A stretch of DNA of 64,000 nucleotides from Tipula vernalis (taxonomy: Eukaryota > Arthropoda > Insecta > Diptera > Tipulidae). Made by a program: the position numbers and the translations under genes. The notes beneath the pieces are model-generated. The model did no database searches. It worked only from the letters and a program-made list of their open reading frames with translations, and was not told the origin of the DNA. Location: NCBI GenBank assembly GCA_958295665.1, contig OY282558.1, forward strand, positions 352,575,034 to 352,639,033, written 5' to 3'. Positions 32,176 to 44,049 of the stretch are shown here, piece after piece (the stretch's first letter is position 1; every line of letters begins with the position of its first letter).

Positions 32176-34427
32176 ATGTTGTCTCATGAGCAGAAAATGG
32201 CTATGATGGCCATTGCAAATAATAATCAATCTAAAGCAATAATTAATAATCCAGCACATTACGATAACCGAGAAAATATAGGAAGTCAGTCAAACCCGGA
32301 TCATTCATTTAAACCAACTGTAGTAATGGAAACGGATTCTATTCAAGAAAGTGAAAATCTATATACAACTGGTGAAAACTGTGTAATACACAATGATAAA
32401 GAAGCGTGTCTAGGTAAGTATTTGTTTGAAAAATTGTAATTGAACTTTAATGACATTATTTTGTATATAGGTGAGTCGTTCGATGATAGTGACTTAGATC
32501 CCGATTACAAACCTAGCTCTTCGTCGGAATCTGATAGTGAAATGAATGAAATAGTAGGGCAAATAGAACGAAATATTGAATCAGATTGTGAAAACGAAAA
32601 TTTGCCGTCATCGTCGATATCAGTAAATGAAAATCGTCCATCTACATCCAAAAGTGCAATACCTCAAGACATACAACTTAAAAAAATACTGGTGAAAGCT
32701 ATAAAACCGAGGAGAAAATTATTAAACCACGAGAGTGTCGCCCGTTAGAAATTTGTCGAAAACAGTGTAAATTCAAGGTTTCATTTATGGAGCAAAATGA
32801 AATATTTAAAAAATTTTGGTATTTGGGCAAATATGACCTACGTGTTTTATATGCTTCAGAAATGATTACCGTTAATCCAGTAAAATTGAAAACAATTCAC
32901 AAAACACAAAACACGAAATTATACATATACTTACTATTTTAACATCAACGGCAAGGTAATAGATGTATGCCAAAAATGCTTTCGGTTCACACTTGGAGAA
33001 ACAGATAATTTTATAAAATCCGTGGCTAATAAAAAGCTCAATGCAAGTATTCCAAATAGTTTCTTCGATAGTCGAGGGAAAAGTATCCCTCCAAATACAT
33101 TAACCGCTGATAAGATCACTGAAATTAAAAACCACATAATGAGTTTTCCGGCTTATGAAAGCCATTATTCACGGAGACATACATCTCAACTTTATTTTCA
33201 ATCTGATCTAACTCTCGTAACCATGCATAAACTATATTCTGAATGTCACCAGAAGCCAGTATCATTATCCAAATATTCACAAATTTTCAAAGGTTTGTAC
33301 TTTTGTTGATATTATTATACTATTTGCACTAACTCGAAACTTTTAATTTATTTTCAGGAATGAATACAAAATTTAAAAAACCTCACTTGGATGTATGTAG
33401 TAAGTGTGAACTTTTCAAAGCCAAGCTTGCTGTATCACCATCTGAAGCTGCCAAACAATCGTTGCAAATTGAACAACAAGCTCATCATGAACTAGCTGAG
33501 TTGGGTTACGCTAGTAAGAGATCCGATAAGGCCTTTTGTGATTCTTCGGATAACTGTAAAGTATTCACTTTCGATCTGCAACAATGCTTGCCCACACCGT
33601 ACATGAAAACTTCAGTAACGTTTTATAAACGTCCTTTGTAGACTTTTAATCTCACAGTTCATGACTGTGTTAGTAGTCAGGCTACATGTTATATGTGGCA
33701 TGAGGGAATTGGTGGAAGAGGAGGCAATGAAATATCATCATGTCTTTTGGAACACATAAAACAACTTCCTCAGAAAATTACGTCACTAATTTTCGGCCAG
33801 AACAAGAACTCTTTCGTTGCTACAATGTTTTCGATCGTTACAACTAACAGAAACTTATCAACAGTCGATCACAAGTTTTTGGTATCGGGTCACACTCATA
33901 TGGAGTGTGACAGTGATCATGCGATAATAGAAAAAAAAATCACTACTGATAAGATACACCATCCACGAGATTGGTTCCAGTTCGTTCGAACATGTGGAGT
34001 TAAACGGAAGTTTATAGTTAATGAGATGAACTAAAGCAAATTTTTCAACTTTTCCACCATCGCAAAAACTAAATTTACTTGGAGAAAAAAAAATACCGAT
34101 GGGGAAAATATTTATTGGCAGAATGTTAAGGGGCTGCGATTCACAAATGAGTTCGGAAAAATATACTACAAATGCAGTTTTGACAAAGAAGAGCCTTTTA
34201 GAGTATTGAATATAGGAAAGCGTGGGGTAAATCATGTTTCGTTAAACGACATACCACTATGTTACAATGAACCTCTGAAAATTAGTAAGGAGAAAAAGAT
34301 AGATCTTATTTCTCTATTGCCTTTAATAGACGAGGAATTTCACAGTTTTTATCAAAATCTTAAAAGTGACGAGCAAATTAGAAATGTTGACCCCGACCTT
34401 GACGATGATAGTAGTGGCGATGAATGA
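32176..34427 (+). pseudogene. spliced transposase-like gene (DUF7869-like), broken
   Basis: Exon 1 starts at ATG 32176. Intron 1 is 32414-32470 (GTAAGT..ATATAG) and leads into an acidic Ser-rich stretch (DSDLDPDYKP). A Cys-rich part with EICRKQCKFK and FKKFWYLGKYD sits about 32730-32890. Then come a DVCQKCF motif near 32966, SHYSRRHTSQLYF near 33160 and intron 2, 33293-33357 (GTTTGT..TTTCAG). The last part has LDVCSKCELFKAKL, an Asp in FTFDLQQCLPTPYMK, FGQNKNSFVATMF, and VSGHTHMECDSDHAIIEK. I recall this Gly-Gln-Asn and Gly-His-Thr-x-Met-Glu pattern from multicopy arthropod proteins, tentatively DUF7869. Breaks: shifts near 32720 and 32910, TAG at 33639-33641, break near 34033. The Asp-Cys expected before GQNKN seems absent. 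An RNase H-like Asp/Asp/Glu core is inference. Confidence 0.7.
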
Positions 34428-34589
34428 TAAATTAACATATTATATTTAAAGAGCAGGTAATTGAATTTAAGTATTATTTTGATTGTATAAATGAAGTTTT
34501 ATTATGTACTATAATTTTTAATAAACTACTATGAAAATAAATTATTGTTACTACAATAACTTATCTCGTTTTTTATTCGTATTTGCATT

Positions 34590-34870
34590 TAAACAGAACC
34601 ACTTAACTAAGATAAGTGTTCAAAATATAAGAACTTAGTTTAATAAAACAACTTAACTCAAAAACTTTTGAATTTTCCGATTTTCTTATGAAGTTTTCAC
34701 AAATTGTTTTCTCCCTTTAAATTTCATTCCTCAAATACAACAACCTAAAAAAAATTGAGCTTAGCAAAGTTCCATATTTTTTCACACACTAAATTAAAGG
34801 TTGTAACTGGTCTCCTGAAAATTTGCTTAAAAAAAGATAAGTGCTTTTTCTGAATTATCACAGATATATC
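34590..34870. repeat. right subterminal CACTTA/TAAGTG boxes
   Basis: AACCACTTAACTAAGATAAG at 34600-34619, followed at once by TGTTC, gives boxes in both orientations; AACAACTTAACTC lies near 34648 and AGATAAGTGC near 34836, the last inside the terminal repeat. They mirror the boxes at the left end. Confidence 0.65.
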
Positions 34871-34995
34871 CCGCCATAGAAAAAGCAAAATTTGTTTAAG
34901 CATGATTTTTATTATTCCAATTTGATTTAAATAAATTCGTAATAACGAAACTTTTACAACACCACATTAAAAAAATAAAAAATAATAAAGACATA

Positions 34996-35070
34996 CAGTC
35001 AAAACTCGATTATCCGGGATGCTTGGGACCGGAGGTTTCCCGAATAATCTTAAATCCCCAGTTGATCGAA
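34996..35070 (+). mobile_element. pogo/Tigger-like terminal fragment
   Basis: CAGTCAAAACTCGATTATCC directly after TA (34994-34995), then TTGGGACCGGAGG and CCCGAATAATC, has the look of pogo/Tigger ends (CAGT..CTCGATTATCCG, TA target). No opposite end or transposase was found nearby, so this is a single-end fragment at best. Confidence 0.4.
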
Positions 35071-38000
35071 TTTTTCAGTTTTATAAAGAAATACACAATA
35101 TACATATGTACAAATATGTAAAATACAAAAACACGGATGAGAAGTTTGTCCTAAACTGTCCTAAACCAACAACTACAAATGTGTATGTGAGAATGTACGT
35201 GTTTATGTAGGTAAAAAAACAATGTCATTTAGGCGACAATTCTATATCGTAATAAAAACATTTACATATTTGTAATATTGTACATTAATGTATATTTCCT
35301 AACTGAACTAGATCCATTCTATCCAAAACATATCACATTTCCGAAAAATGTTGGGGAAAACCAGGTTAGGATCCCATTTTTCAATGCTTAGTACGTTTAA
35401 ATCAAAACTAAAAATTTTCATGAATTTTCTTTCGATATTTCTAAGAGGTTACTACGGCTGAAAAGGACATTTTCACATTGAACTAGAACCATTCTATCCA
35501 AAACATCACATTCCCATGCGCATTGAAATTTAGATCATTTGTGAAAAATAGAAAGAATTTATGGGGAAAAGTTGACCAAGGAGATACCAACGATCAATGG
35601 TTGGGAAGAGGAATTCTAGGATAGTGATCGAGGTTATCTGAAATAACTAAAGTGTGAAGGCCCAAAGTTTGCTTGGCACATCGTTATGTGATGTGCGATC
35701 AACCATTGTTCACTACCACATTAATTAGCTAACCTGTTGATCGCAGAACTCCGGCAAGATTTTCAGTTTATTGTGTTGCACTATAAAATAAGGTCTAACA
35801 AAGAGCCAGCTGACCCTTTGGCTGAAACTTTTTAGATATTTAAATAATTGGATTTAACCAAAAATATTAAAAAAAAAAAAAAATCATTTCGAACCCAAAA
35901 AGAACTCATTTCTTCATCATAACCCCAACAAGTTCTGAATCTAATTAAATTGCCAAAAATATAACTTTTTTTATATATTTATAGAGAATTTTTTTTCGCA
36001 TACCAATTCTACACCTACCTCTCTCGACTACAAATCATCTAAAAAATAATTTCTTACTAATCCAATAAAACTATTAATCTCATTTGTTGGTCAAATAATT
36101 TTTTACAAAAATACACAAACACACATTTTCTATTTTCAACGGCAATAAATTAATTTTGCAGAACTAATTCTATCCGATATTGACGACAGCCGGGTTTAAA
36201 TTAAACAAAAACCGAAATGAAATTTCCAACAATTTTTTTTTATTATACCAACTATGAATTTTCGGATCGTAAAATGAATTAAAAAAAAAAAAAAAAAAAA
36301 TGGAAAAATTGAAAATCCTAATTGATTGTTAAAGCTGCATACAAAGGTATGTATACATACATACATACGAGTATATGCAGACCAATTCAATTATGTGTAA
36401 CAAATTCCCGAATAAAATTTTTATTTGGTTTTGCCTACCTCCATTCAGCTTATTTTGTCAATATACGTTTAGAGACAGTTTTTTTTTTGTATTATGACAA
36501 TTTGGAAATGCAATATCAGTAATTTGTTTGTAATATCGTAATAAATATTCTCCTTTGTTGCATTAATCGAAAATATATTCAATTGAATTTAATTAAATAA
36601 AAATTTCACTTATTTGGAAAAATAATAATTTAAAATTTGAGGCAAATGCTCTTAAGTCGCAAGCACAAAGAGCAAATCGAAATGAATTATTATTATGCAA
36701 TTGACATTTTTATTTTTAATTGGTGCCCAAATATTATTATAAATTTTGCAATTATCCTAATTCGGTGGTTTAGCATTTTAAACAGAAATTTATCTAGACA
36801 AACCGAGCCACTAAAAATAAATTGTGATGGTGATGTGGTTTCTATAATCGATTTTATTTCTTTTGTAGCCTAAAAGTAGATTTAATTCATCAAAACTGAA
36901 ATTAATTGATTTTTTTATGCTTTTTCGTAGATTTCGAGATAATAAAGTAAAACAAGAAATCAATCAATTTGTATATATTATGTACAAGTATACTGCTGGA
37001 TATACGTAGGTCTGTAGAAAACCCCACGCCCCAGTCTCGCCTGTATACGGTTATTGTATGTCTGTATTACATAAAATTAATTTGGAAATTGCCTAATTAT
37101 GTTGGTTATTTCAAGCATAACATGCCATTTTCCCAAGTTTCACGAGCGCAAACAAAAAGTCGTTTATGTTTATTATAATTTGCTGATATTAACGGTTTTC
37201 TTATTAAACTACATGTGGGTGTGTTGTAATGAACTCCCCTACATAATAAATTCCAGTCTATGATGTTTGTATTAATTTTATTTTTATCTGTATATCGATA
37301 TTTCATTCCGATCTTGATTATAGCTCATAATATGTTGGAATTTAAAAAAAAAACATATTTTATGGATCGATTTTATTTTATTTATGTGTACAATAAAAAA
37401 TGTAAAATGTATTTCCCATGAAAAATAATTGTCAGTGAAACACTAGTGCAACAGCATGCGTAGAGTTATCCGGATTATCCTGTACATTTTTTAAACGAAT
37501 TAACACAAATTAATTAGAATTTCTCTGGTTTCCTTTTACTTACATACTTATATACTTATTATATTTATTTTACGAAGAAACATCGATTTTGTCAGTTAAC
37601 AATAGTATTACGTATTACACTTATCTCTTGCAAAATGTGTTTTTCATTCACTTTTCTAGTTTAAATTTCTCTATTCATAATCATAATATTATGTATTCAC
37701 TAGTAATTAGTTTGTATACAAGAATTAGTGTTTCATCTAGTCATCTAGTTGTTAAAGCTTAGAGAGAAGTATACAGAGTTGAAAAATTTTGTGATATGCG
37801 ATCCTATTAGCATATTGATCCAAAATAAATTTACATCACTTTATGTTACAAACCTTGCTTCGAAATCAGTTTAAATATTATTTGTTTAAATTTAACTAGT
37901 ACTATCTTCCATCGTAAAAAATGCCTAGGCGCTTATTTCGGGAGTAGCTGAAAATACGAATATTTTGAAAATGAAAGAAAAAAAATCAAATAAAAAGCCC

Positions 38001-38962
38001 ATTCAAATAAAACGCCTAATTGCTGAATTTGGAAATTCGAATAGCACTATGCTGTATGTTTGCGCCAAAAATTTCATATTTTATAGAAAGGTACCCTTCA
38101 AGTAACTCGAGAAAAAAACCAAATTGACAATTGAAAAATTTGGAAATGCGTTACCTACCGCCCGAAAGTAAAGATTCGTACCCATTAAAAAACCTACATA
38201 GTTTTGATATAGTAATCAATAAGCGTATCGCTTTCAACCAAAATGAGTTAGGTATTTTTATTGGTTAAAGCCTGGTCAAAGCAACAGCAAAAATTAACCA
38301 AATTTTGCTCAAATTTTTTTTCGTGTATTTTCTTGTTAATTCGACTCTTTTGGCGGGTATTAAAACTAAAATTTGGTAAAGATTTGTTTAACCACTCATT
38401 TTTTTTGGATTACCTAAAATATTTTTTGGTATATCTAGTACGATCGTTGTTGTAATTTTTGTTTTTTTGGTGGAAGCAATACAACTAATATCTTATAATA
38501 CTTGAGTGAATGATCAAAGCTAACTGTGATTATTTGTTTCAGATCTGCGTACGAAGCTTTTTTTTCCCATAAAGCATATGGTCCAACCGTCCGACAGAGC
38601 ATATGGTCCAATCAAATTAGTGATAAATAAATCGAATTTAGGATTTTGTCAACCGAACTTATATTGGAAAAATTTAGAATTTTACAAAATAAATTTCATT
38701 AAGAGCCGAGTAAAAACGTTTTACTTATAGTTAAGAATATCTGAGCTATTACTTTCAAAATTGGTACCTGTAAGCCTGCGAACTGCAATAACGAAGAGAA
38801 AATTTGAATGTATTATTTGATTTTTGTTGGTAAGCCTCTAAATTGTCTGCAGTCGACATTATAATTCTAAATACTCAACAAATCAAAAAATGTATGACAT
38901 AAAAGCCGGAATCGACCTTATCGCGTCTCAACTGGTACTTTTCAAATCGTATTTATAACATT
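35071..38962. other. AT-rich anonymous DNA with simple repeats
   Basis: Contains a TACATACATA microsatellite (about 36346-36372), A-runs near 35870 and 36280, and two copies of AGCATATGGTCCAA near 38574 and 38605. Short frames (for example 36637-36873, 36969-37178, 38261-38455) have no recognisable domain. No gene supported. Confidence 0.55.
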
Positions 38963-39114
38963 TTGGGGTGGGAAAGGGGCTTAAGTAATTGGTCTACAAA
39001 TAGCCCAAATGTCATGCTCACTTGCACGTGGTGCGCCCTGCTAGATAACTAAAGTCAGACAAGGCAAACCAAAGACATTAAAAATATTTATGCAATTAGC
39101 GAAATACTCCACAA

Positions 39115-39667
39115 GAAAGTGCAAATAGAAGCAGTTAAAAAATCTAAACTGATCCCCCAGTGCAAAAAGTGCCAAGTCTACGGACACACGTAAAACTTTT
39201 GTAATAAGGAGCCCAGATGCGTAAAATGTGTAGGAAAACACCGTACGGCTGAATGTACGAAACCAAAAGACACCCCACCAGAATGTGTCAATTGTGGAGA
39301 AGCACACCCAGCCAACTACAGATGTTGCATTGTTATAAAAGAGCTGCAAAAAATTCGCAACAAAACAAGGGAAACTTCAATAAGTTCCAGGCCAGAAATT
39401 AACTCAGCCTCAACAAGAATATCTACAAATTTAAGGCCACACCAAACATTTAACCAGCTATCAAGAACTAATCCAAATGTAACATTTTCTGATGTACTCT
39501 CTATTGGAAGTTCGAGAAGACAACATAGTCCTCTTTTAGTTAATGATTCAAATAATAACCAAACTAATAAAATACTACAAGATATTCTTGACAGACTTAG
39601 TTCACAAGAAGAAAAGCAAGAAAAAGCCCTTATATCAATCCTACAAAGGCTCACCCTACTCGAAAAC
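39115..39667 (+). pseudogene. LINE C ORF1, C-terminal half, fused in frame to ORF2
   Basis: Zinc knuckles CKKCQVYGHT (39161), CVKCVGKHRTAEC (about 39218) and CVNCGEAHPANYRCC (about 39284) match those of LINE B ORF1. A TAA at 39191-39193 interrupts the first knuckle. From 39194 the frame is open through the C-terminal helix and runs without a stop into the ORF2 methionine at 39668, since both are in the same frame. LINE B has a stop and a 1-base gap here; LINE A has a 17-base overlap. Confidence 0.8.
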
Positions 39668-42600
39668 ATGGCAAATAATTTAAAAATTCTTGCATGGAAC
39701 CGCAATGGTATATTGCAACGACAAAATGAAATACAACTATTTCTTGATTTAGAAAAAATGGATATATGTTTATTACCTGAAACACACCTTACTACTCAAA
39801 GTCATATTAAAAATCCGTGGCTACGAAGTTCACTCAGCAGTTCATCCTAATAATCATGCACGAGGGGGCAGTGCCGCGATTATAAAAAAAGATATTAACC
39901 ACCATCTGCAACAAAAACTTGAAAGTGATGAAATACAAGCAATTAGCGTTAGCATTAATACCCGCAACCACAAGTTAGTGGTATCCGCAATATATTGCCC
40001 ACCTAGATATAACATCAAAGAAAATGCTTATACACAGTTCTTCAAGCAGCTCGGTGAAAAATTTGTAATCAGCAGAACTCTGCGTCTTCTACAGATGCTT
40101 ACATGGTAAATGTTCTGCAGAACTATCGGAGAAAATACCACCATTCGTTACAACAACAAGAGTAACAAGAGGAACAACCAATGCACATAGGTTTACGGTG
40201 AAGCTCCCGAAACCTCGAACTAAAGAAATTAAGCGCGAATTTGTATATCGAACATCAAAAAAGTGGAATTCGCTAATACACTTCAAATTTCCGGAGGAAT
40301 ACAAAATGAATAAATTTAAGGTAGCTATTAATCTTTACTTGAAGGATCGCGCATTGGGTGCAGAAGCTCTGACAGTTACAAGGAGCTAGGACCGTTAATA
40401 AGTCCGCTCTGCACCCAATTAAAATATGTATAAAAAAAAAAAAAAAAAAATCGGGGGTGACTTCAACGCTAAACATACTGACTGGGGATCAAGCCTAACC
40501 ACAACTAAAGGGGCAGAGCTTCATCAAGCAATAATTAAATACAACTGCAACTGGAATTCTACTGGAAAACCAACTTATTGGCCCAGTGATCAAAATAAAA
40601 CACCAGACCTAATTGACTTCTTTATAACAAGAAAAATCCTGGTTGATTATATACAAGTGCAGGAAGGATTGGACTCCACATCTGACCACTCCTCTATTTT
40701 AATGATAATAAGTGATTCAATAATTACTAATGATAAACAGCCACTGTTAACAAATAAATATACTGATTGGAAAAAGTTCAGGAATGAACTAAACAATAGC
40801 ATCATTTTAAACACACAACTTTCATCAGTAGAAACATTAGAACAGGAGGTGGAGAAGCTCGTCAAGGACATACAGCTAGCGGCGTGGAAAAGTACTAACA
40901 CAACAAACAAAAAAATAGCTGGCAAATGCTATCCAATGGAAATTAAACCACTAGTTATAGAGAAGAGAACTACCCGTAGGGAGTGGCAACGTACACGAGA
41001 CCAAACCGTCAAAAATAGATTAAATAATTTAACACAACGAATACGTAGAGAAATACGGGAATTTAAAAATAAATTAATAAATTCATACCTACAATGTCTC
41101 ACCTATGATAAAGGTAGTGATTATTCATTGTGGAAAGCAACCAAATATTTGAAAAGGCCAGTTATGCATATACCACCAATAAGAACAAATAATGGTCACC
41201 TGGCTAAAAGCAAAGAAGAAAAAGCAGAAAAATTCGAGGATCATCTCGAGCGTACCTTTCAGCCAAATTTAACAACACTTAACCAACAGGATATATTGTT
41301 CGAAAACCAAACAACTATCCTGAGACAGGAAATTCCATTAACTAATGCTAAAGAAGTAAAACAAGTAATAAAGAACCATGTAGTACTTAAAAAATCACCA
41401 GGATATGACCTGATAACCAGAGAGATTCTAAAACAACTACCTAATAAAGCTATTAAAAAAATATCGGACATAATTAATGCTTCCTTCAGACTCCGTTATG
41501 TCCCTCTATCTTGGAAATTTGCGGAAGTGATAATGATACGTAAGCCAGGTAAGCCACAAAGTGAACTGGCCTCGTACAGGCCAATATCACTTCTTCCAAC
41601 TATGTCAAAACTATTTGGAGATTGTTATTAAAACGAATTAAACCAGAAGTTTTAAAATTAGGAGCTGTTCCGTCCCATCAGTTTGGATTTAGAGAGGAAC
41701 ACTCCACAATCGACCAAGTCCATAGAATAACAGATATAATAGAAAAATCCTTAGAGGAAAAAAAGATTTGTTCAGCCACATTTCTTGACATAGCGCAGGC
41801 ATTTGACAAAGTCTGGCTAGATGGTTTAATATTTAAATTGGAGAAAACTCTGCCATTTGAGTATTGCGAACTGCTAAAGTCATACCTGAAAAGGAGATAT
41901 TTTAGAGTTAAACAGGAAGGAGTCTACTCCAGTATTAAAGAAGCTAAAGCCGGAGTCCCGCAGGGGAGTGTCTTAGGGTCTTTCCTTTTCGTACTGTTTA
42001 CTAGCGACATACCGCAGACGAGCAATACAACTATCGCCACGTTTGCAGATGACACTGCAATTCTAGCTGTTGGTGACACAATCGGTGAAGTCACATTCAA
42101 ACTACAAATAGCCGTAAATAATATACAAGATTGGCTAGCTAAGTGGAGAATTAAAGTGAATGAATCGAAATCTACTCACATTAACTTCACTAATAGATCA
42201 ATAGAACCTCTACCTGTGACTCTCAATAATATCTCTGTACCACATGCCAATCAAGCAAAATACCTTGGTATGAACCTTGATGCAAAGTTAAAGTGGAAAA
42301 TACACGTGAAAAAGAAAGCAGAAGAGCTTCAGTTAAAATATAGAAAAATGTACTGGTTAATTGAAAGAAACTCTCAGTTATCCATTCATAATAAACTTAT
42401 GCTTTATAAACAAGTACTCAAGCCGGTCTAGACATATGGTATTCAACTATGGGGATGCACCAAAATCAACAATCAACAGATAGTTCAACGATTTCAAAAT
42501 AAAGTCCTCAGAGGAATTGTAAATGCCCCTTGGTACACTCGTAATAGTGACCTTCATAGAGATCTCGGAATAGACACAGTCGCAAGTGAAATAAAGAAAT

Positions 42601-42721
42601 GTGCTCAAAAACACCAGGAGAGGATCCATCATCACCTTAACATCGAAGCTGCAAGACTACTTCATCAAGAGGGTATAATAAGAAGACTCAAAAGAATAAA
42701 ACCTTTTGAGTTACGTGAATA
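39668..42721 (+). pseudogene. LINE C ORF2 (endonuclease + reverse transcriptase), broken
   Basis: The endonuclease starts MANNLKILAWNRNG, with PETHL near 39778. A one-base shift near 39810 precedes GYEVHSAVHPNNHARGG. It continues to KQLGEKFVI at 40070, is split by a nested insert, and resumes GGDFNAKHTDWGS at about 40452, then DSTSDHSSI near 40674. Reverse transcriptase follows: EVIMIRKPGKPQ near 41525, a shift near 41620, HQFGFREEHSTIDQVHR near 41677, FLDIAQAFDKVW near 41782, GVPQGSVLGSFLF near 41953 and FADDTAIL near 42043. A TAG at 42429-42431 replaces the Trp of the W-T-Y-G-I-Q-L-W-G motif; the tail ends at 42721. Active-site residues remain but the frame does not. Confidence 0.9.
40071..40449 (+). 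mobile_element. nested 3' end of a different LINE in LINE C
   Basis: The sequence after ..TTTGTAATC (40070) departs from the endonuclease and returns with TCGGGGGTGAC at about 40451. The insert is about 379 bp with an 18-base A tail (40433-40450) and a short AATC duplication. An open frame (40072-40389) encodes ~105 residues of a LINE C-terminus: FYRCLHGKCSAEL, RFTVKLPKPRTKEIKREF, YRTSKKWNSL. That style (G-K-C-S, then R-T-x-K-x-W-N-S-L) belongs to a family other than Jockey LINEs A-C. A dead-on-arrival 5'-truncated copy. Confidence 0.88.
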
Positions 42722-42885
42722 GTCCGCACAATGCAACATCAACCAAAACAACACTTTATGTAAAGAACACATATGAGTGCTTTATTATTATATTGTCAGA
42801 GTCAAATGCTGTTAGTCAAAAATGTCTAGTCACGTTGTAAAAAATTTTATTGTTATCATAAATAAAATTATTAAAAAAAAAAAAA

Positions 42886-43503
42886 TTGATGCTCGAGGTA
42901 ATTAATATACATACATTTTTAAAATACTTAAAGCTTAAAAATAAATTGTTTCTATTTTAAAAGTATTCCAGTCAGTGGCGGTCGCTTCAGGCCCTGCTGT
43001 CTCAAGGGCCCCTAAACTGGTTAAGTTAATATAAATTGCCTCTATTTTGATGATATAATGAAATAAATTATAATTTTAATGTTGCTCCAATATTTTTGGT
43101 TTCATTTTCAGAAATACCTCTACATATGTGTATGTAAGGATCTACATTTAGATTTCTTTATTAGTCAAAATTAATAAATTACATGTTTTGTGATCAGTAT
43201 ATTATAATAGCTTTATGCATCAAATGAAATTATTTTAATAAATTTAGAACTTAAATAGAGTAATAAGACTAAATTTTTATAACTTAAACTAACAACAACT
43301 AATTCACAACTAAATATGAAACTAATAGGTTTATTGAAAATGTTATTTAGCAAAAGTTATGTATTATTACTTAGATTACTGATTAAGATGTTATTTATTG
43401 TTGCCAACTTATTCCGGTATTTTAGCCTGACCTCTTCAGCGCAGATAGCTACTAATTTTGTGTTGGTAACTTTAAAGTTCTATAACGCATAGGCACCTTC
43501 AAA
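42886..43503. other. AT-rich anonymous DNA
   Basis: No coding or repeat structure recognised between the LINE C tail and the ATAG target duplication of the solo LTR. Confidence 0.55.
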
Positions 43504-43507
43504 ATAG

Positions 43508-44004
43508 TGTGACGGTGACACCTAGTGTGTAATAGAATTAGTTAAATTAATAGTTCAATGTTTAACTGTACTAAAATGGAATTTTCCATGATAAAATTGT
43601 TCTAAATGTTTATACGCTATTCTAACTGGAAAAGTCATGAGCTTTCTAGAAGTTTGGTTTATGTATATAAAAAAAGAACGATATCGAATTGGATTATTCG
43701 AATTTGGAACGCGATAGTGTAAACTTGTAGGAATTATTAGTATTTGATAAGCGATAGTGTAAACATTAAAAAGGAATTAAAAAGTGATTTAAAAAGTGTT
43801 TTTGTGCGAAATAAAATTTATAAGTGTACAGTAAAATTGTGTGAATAATTTATATAAAGTCATTTTGTAAATTAAAATTAATAAATTGGGTTGTAATAAT
43901 TTTCGTGTGAAAATAAATAAATTCGTTGTTGAAAAATTGAATTGATTTTGTTTTATTCACAATCCAGTGATATGAACCTTGAGTGACAAGGAAAAAACGT
44001 AACA
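43508..44004 (+). repeat. gypsy solo LTR no. 5
   Basis: The cleanest copy of the family: TGTGACGGTGACACC... to ...AAAACGTAACA, 497 bp, flanked by ATAG at 43504-43507 and 44005-44008. TATATAAAAAAAG near 43667 and AATAAA signals are in the usual order. It is longer than the other copies because of an added ~50 bp containing a second GCGATAGTGTAAAC block (43710 and 43750). No internal region adjoins, so it is a solo LTR left by recombination. Confidence 0.92.
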
Positions 44005-44049
44005 ATAGTTTGAAGAAATTTGTTCTGGATCACTTGCAATTTTTTTAAT

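Larger units (their letters stand above)
30404..34974 (+). mobile_element. uncommon intron-bearing DNA transposon, decayed
   Basis: The two ends are long inverted repeats. The left, GTGTTGTGTAAAAGTTTCG (30404) through CTATGGCGGGATATAT (30512), continues after a nested insertion at 31464 (ATCTGTGGCAATTCAG). The right is the reverse complement, from about 34832 (AAAAGATAAGTGC) through CCCGCCATAG to CTTTTACAACACCA (34974). Arms are about 75-80% alike. Without the nested element the unit is about 3.6 kb. Both inner flanks carry repeated CACTTA/TAAGTG boxes, and a spliced transposase-like gene lies between. Exact outer ends and target duplication are not resolved; a pogo-like end abuts the right side at 34996. 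Superfamily not assigned. Confidence 0.75.
38965..42885 (+). mobile_element. Jockey-clade LINE 'C' with deletion and nested LINE
   Basis: The 5' UTR start (38965-39055) resembles that of LINE B, but it jumps directly to the second half of ORF1, so about half of ORF1 and part of the UTR are deleted internally. ORF2 spans 39668-42721 and is interrupted by another LINE's 3' end (40071-40449). A 3' UTR and a 13-base A tail end at 42885. No convincing target duplication was found. Sequence differs from A and B enough to be a separate subfamily. Confidence 0.88.

Noticed and set aside
30345..35170. TTTGTCCTAA words on both sides of the 30-35 kb transposon as a target duplication
   Set aside because: They lie ~30 and ~165 bases outside the inverted repeats, are imperfect and AT-rich, and are best explained by chance.
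38574..38620. Two copies of AGCATATGGTCCAA 31 bases apart
   Set aside because: Too short and isolated to call an element; noted only as a local duplication.
43508..44004. Solo LTR no. 5 as the 3' LTR of LINE C's neighbour or a host promoter
   Set aside because: Exact ATAG duplications show an independent solo LTR; no downstream gene exists that it could drive in this window.
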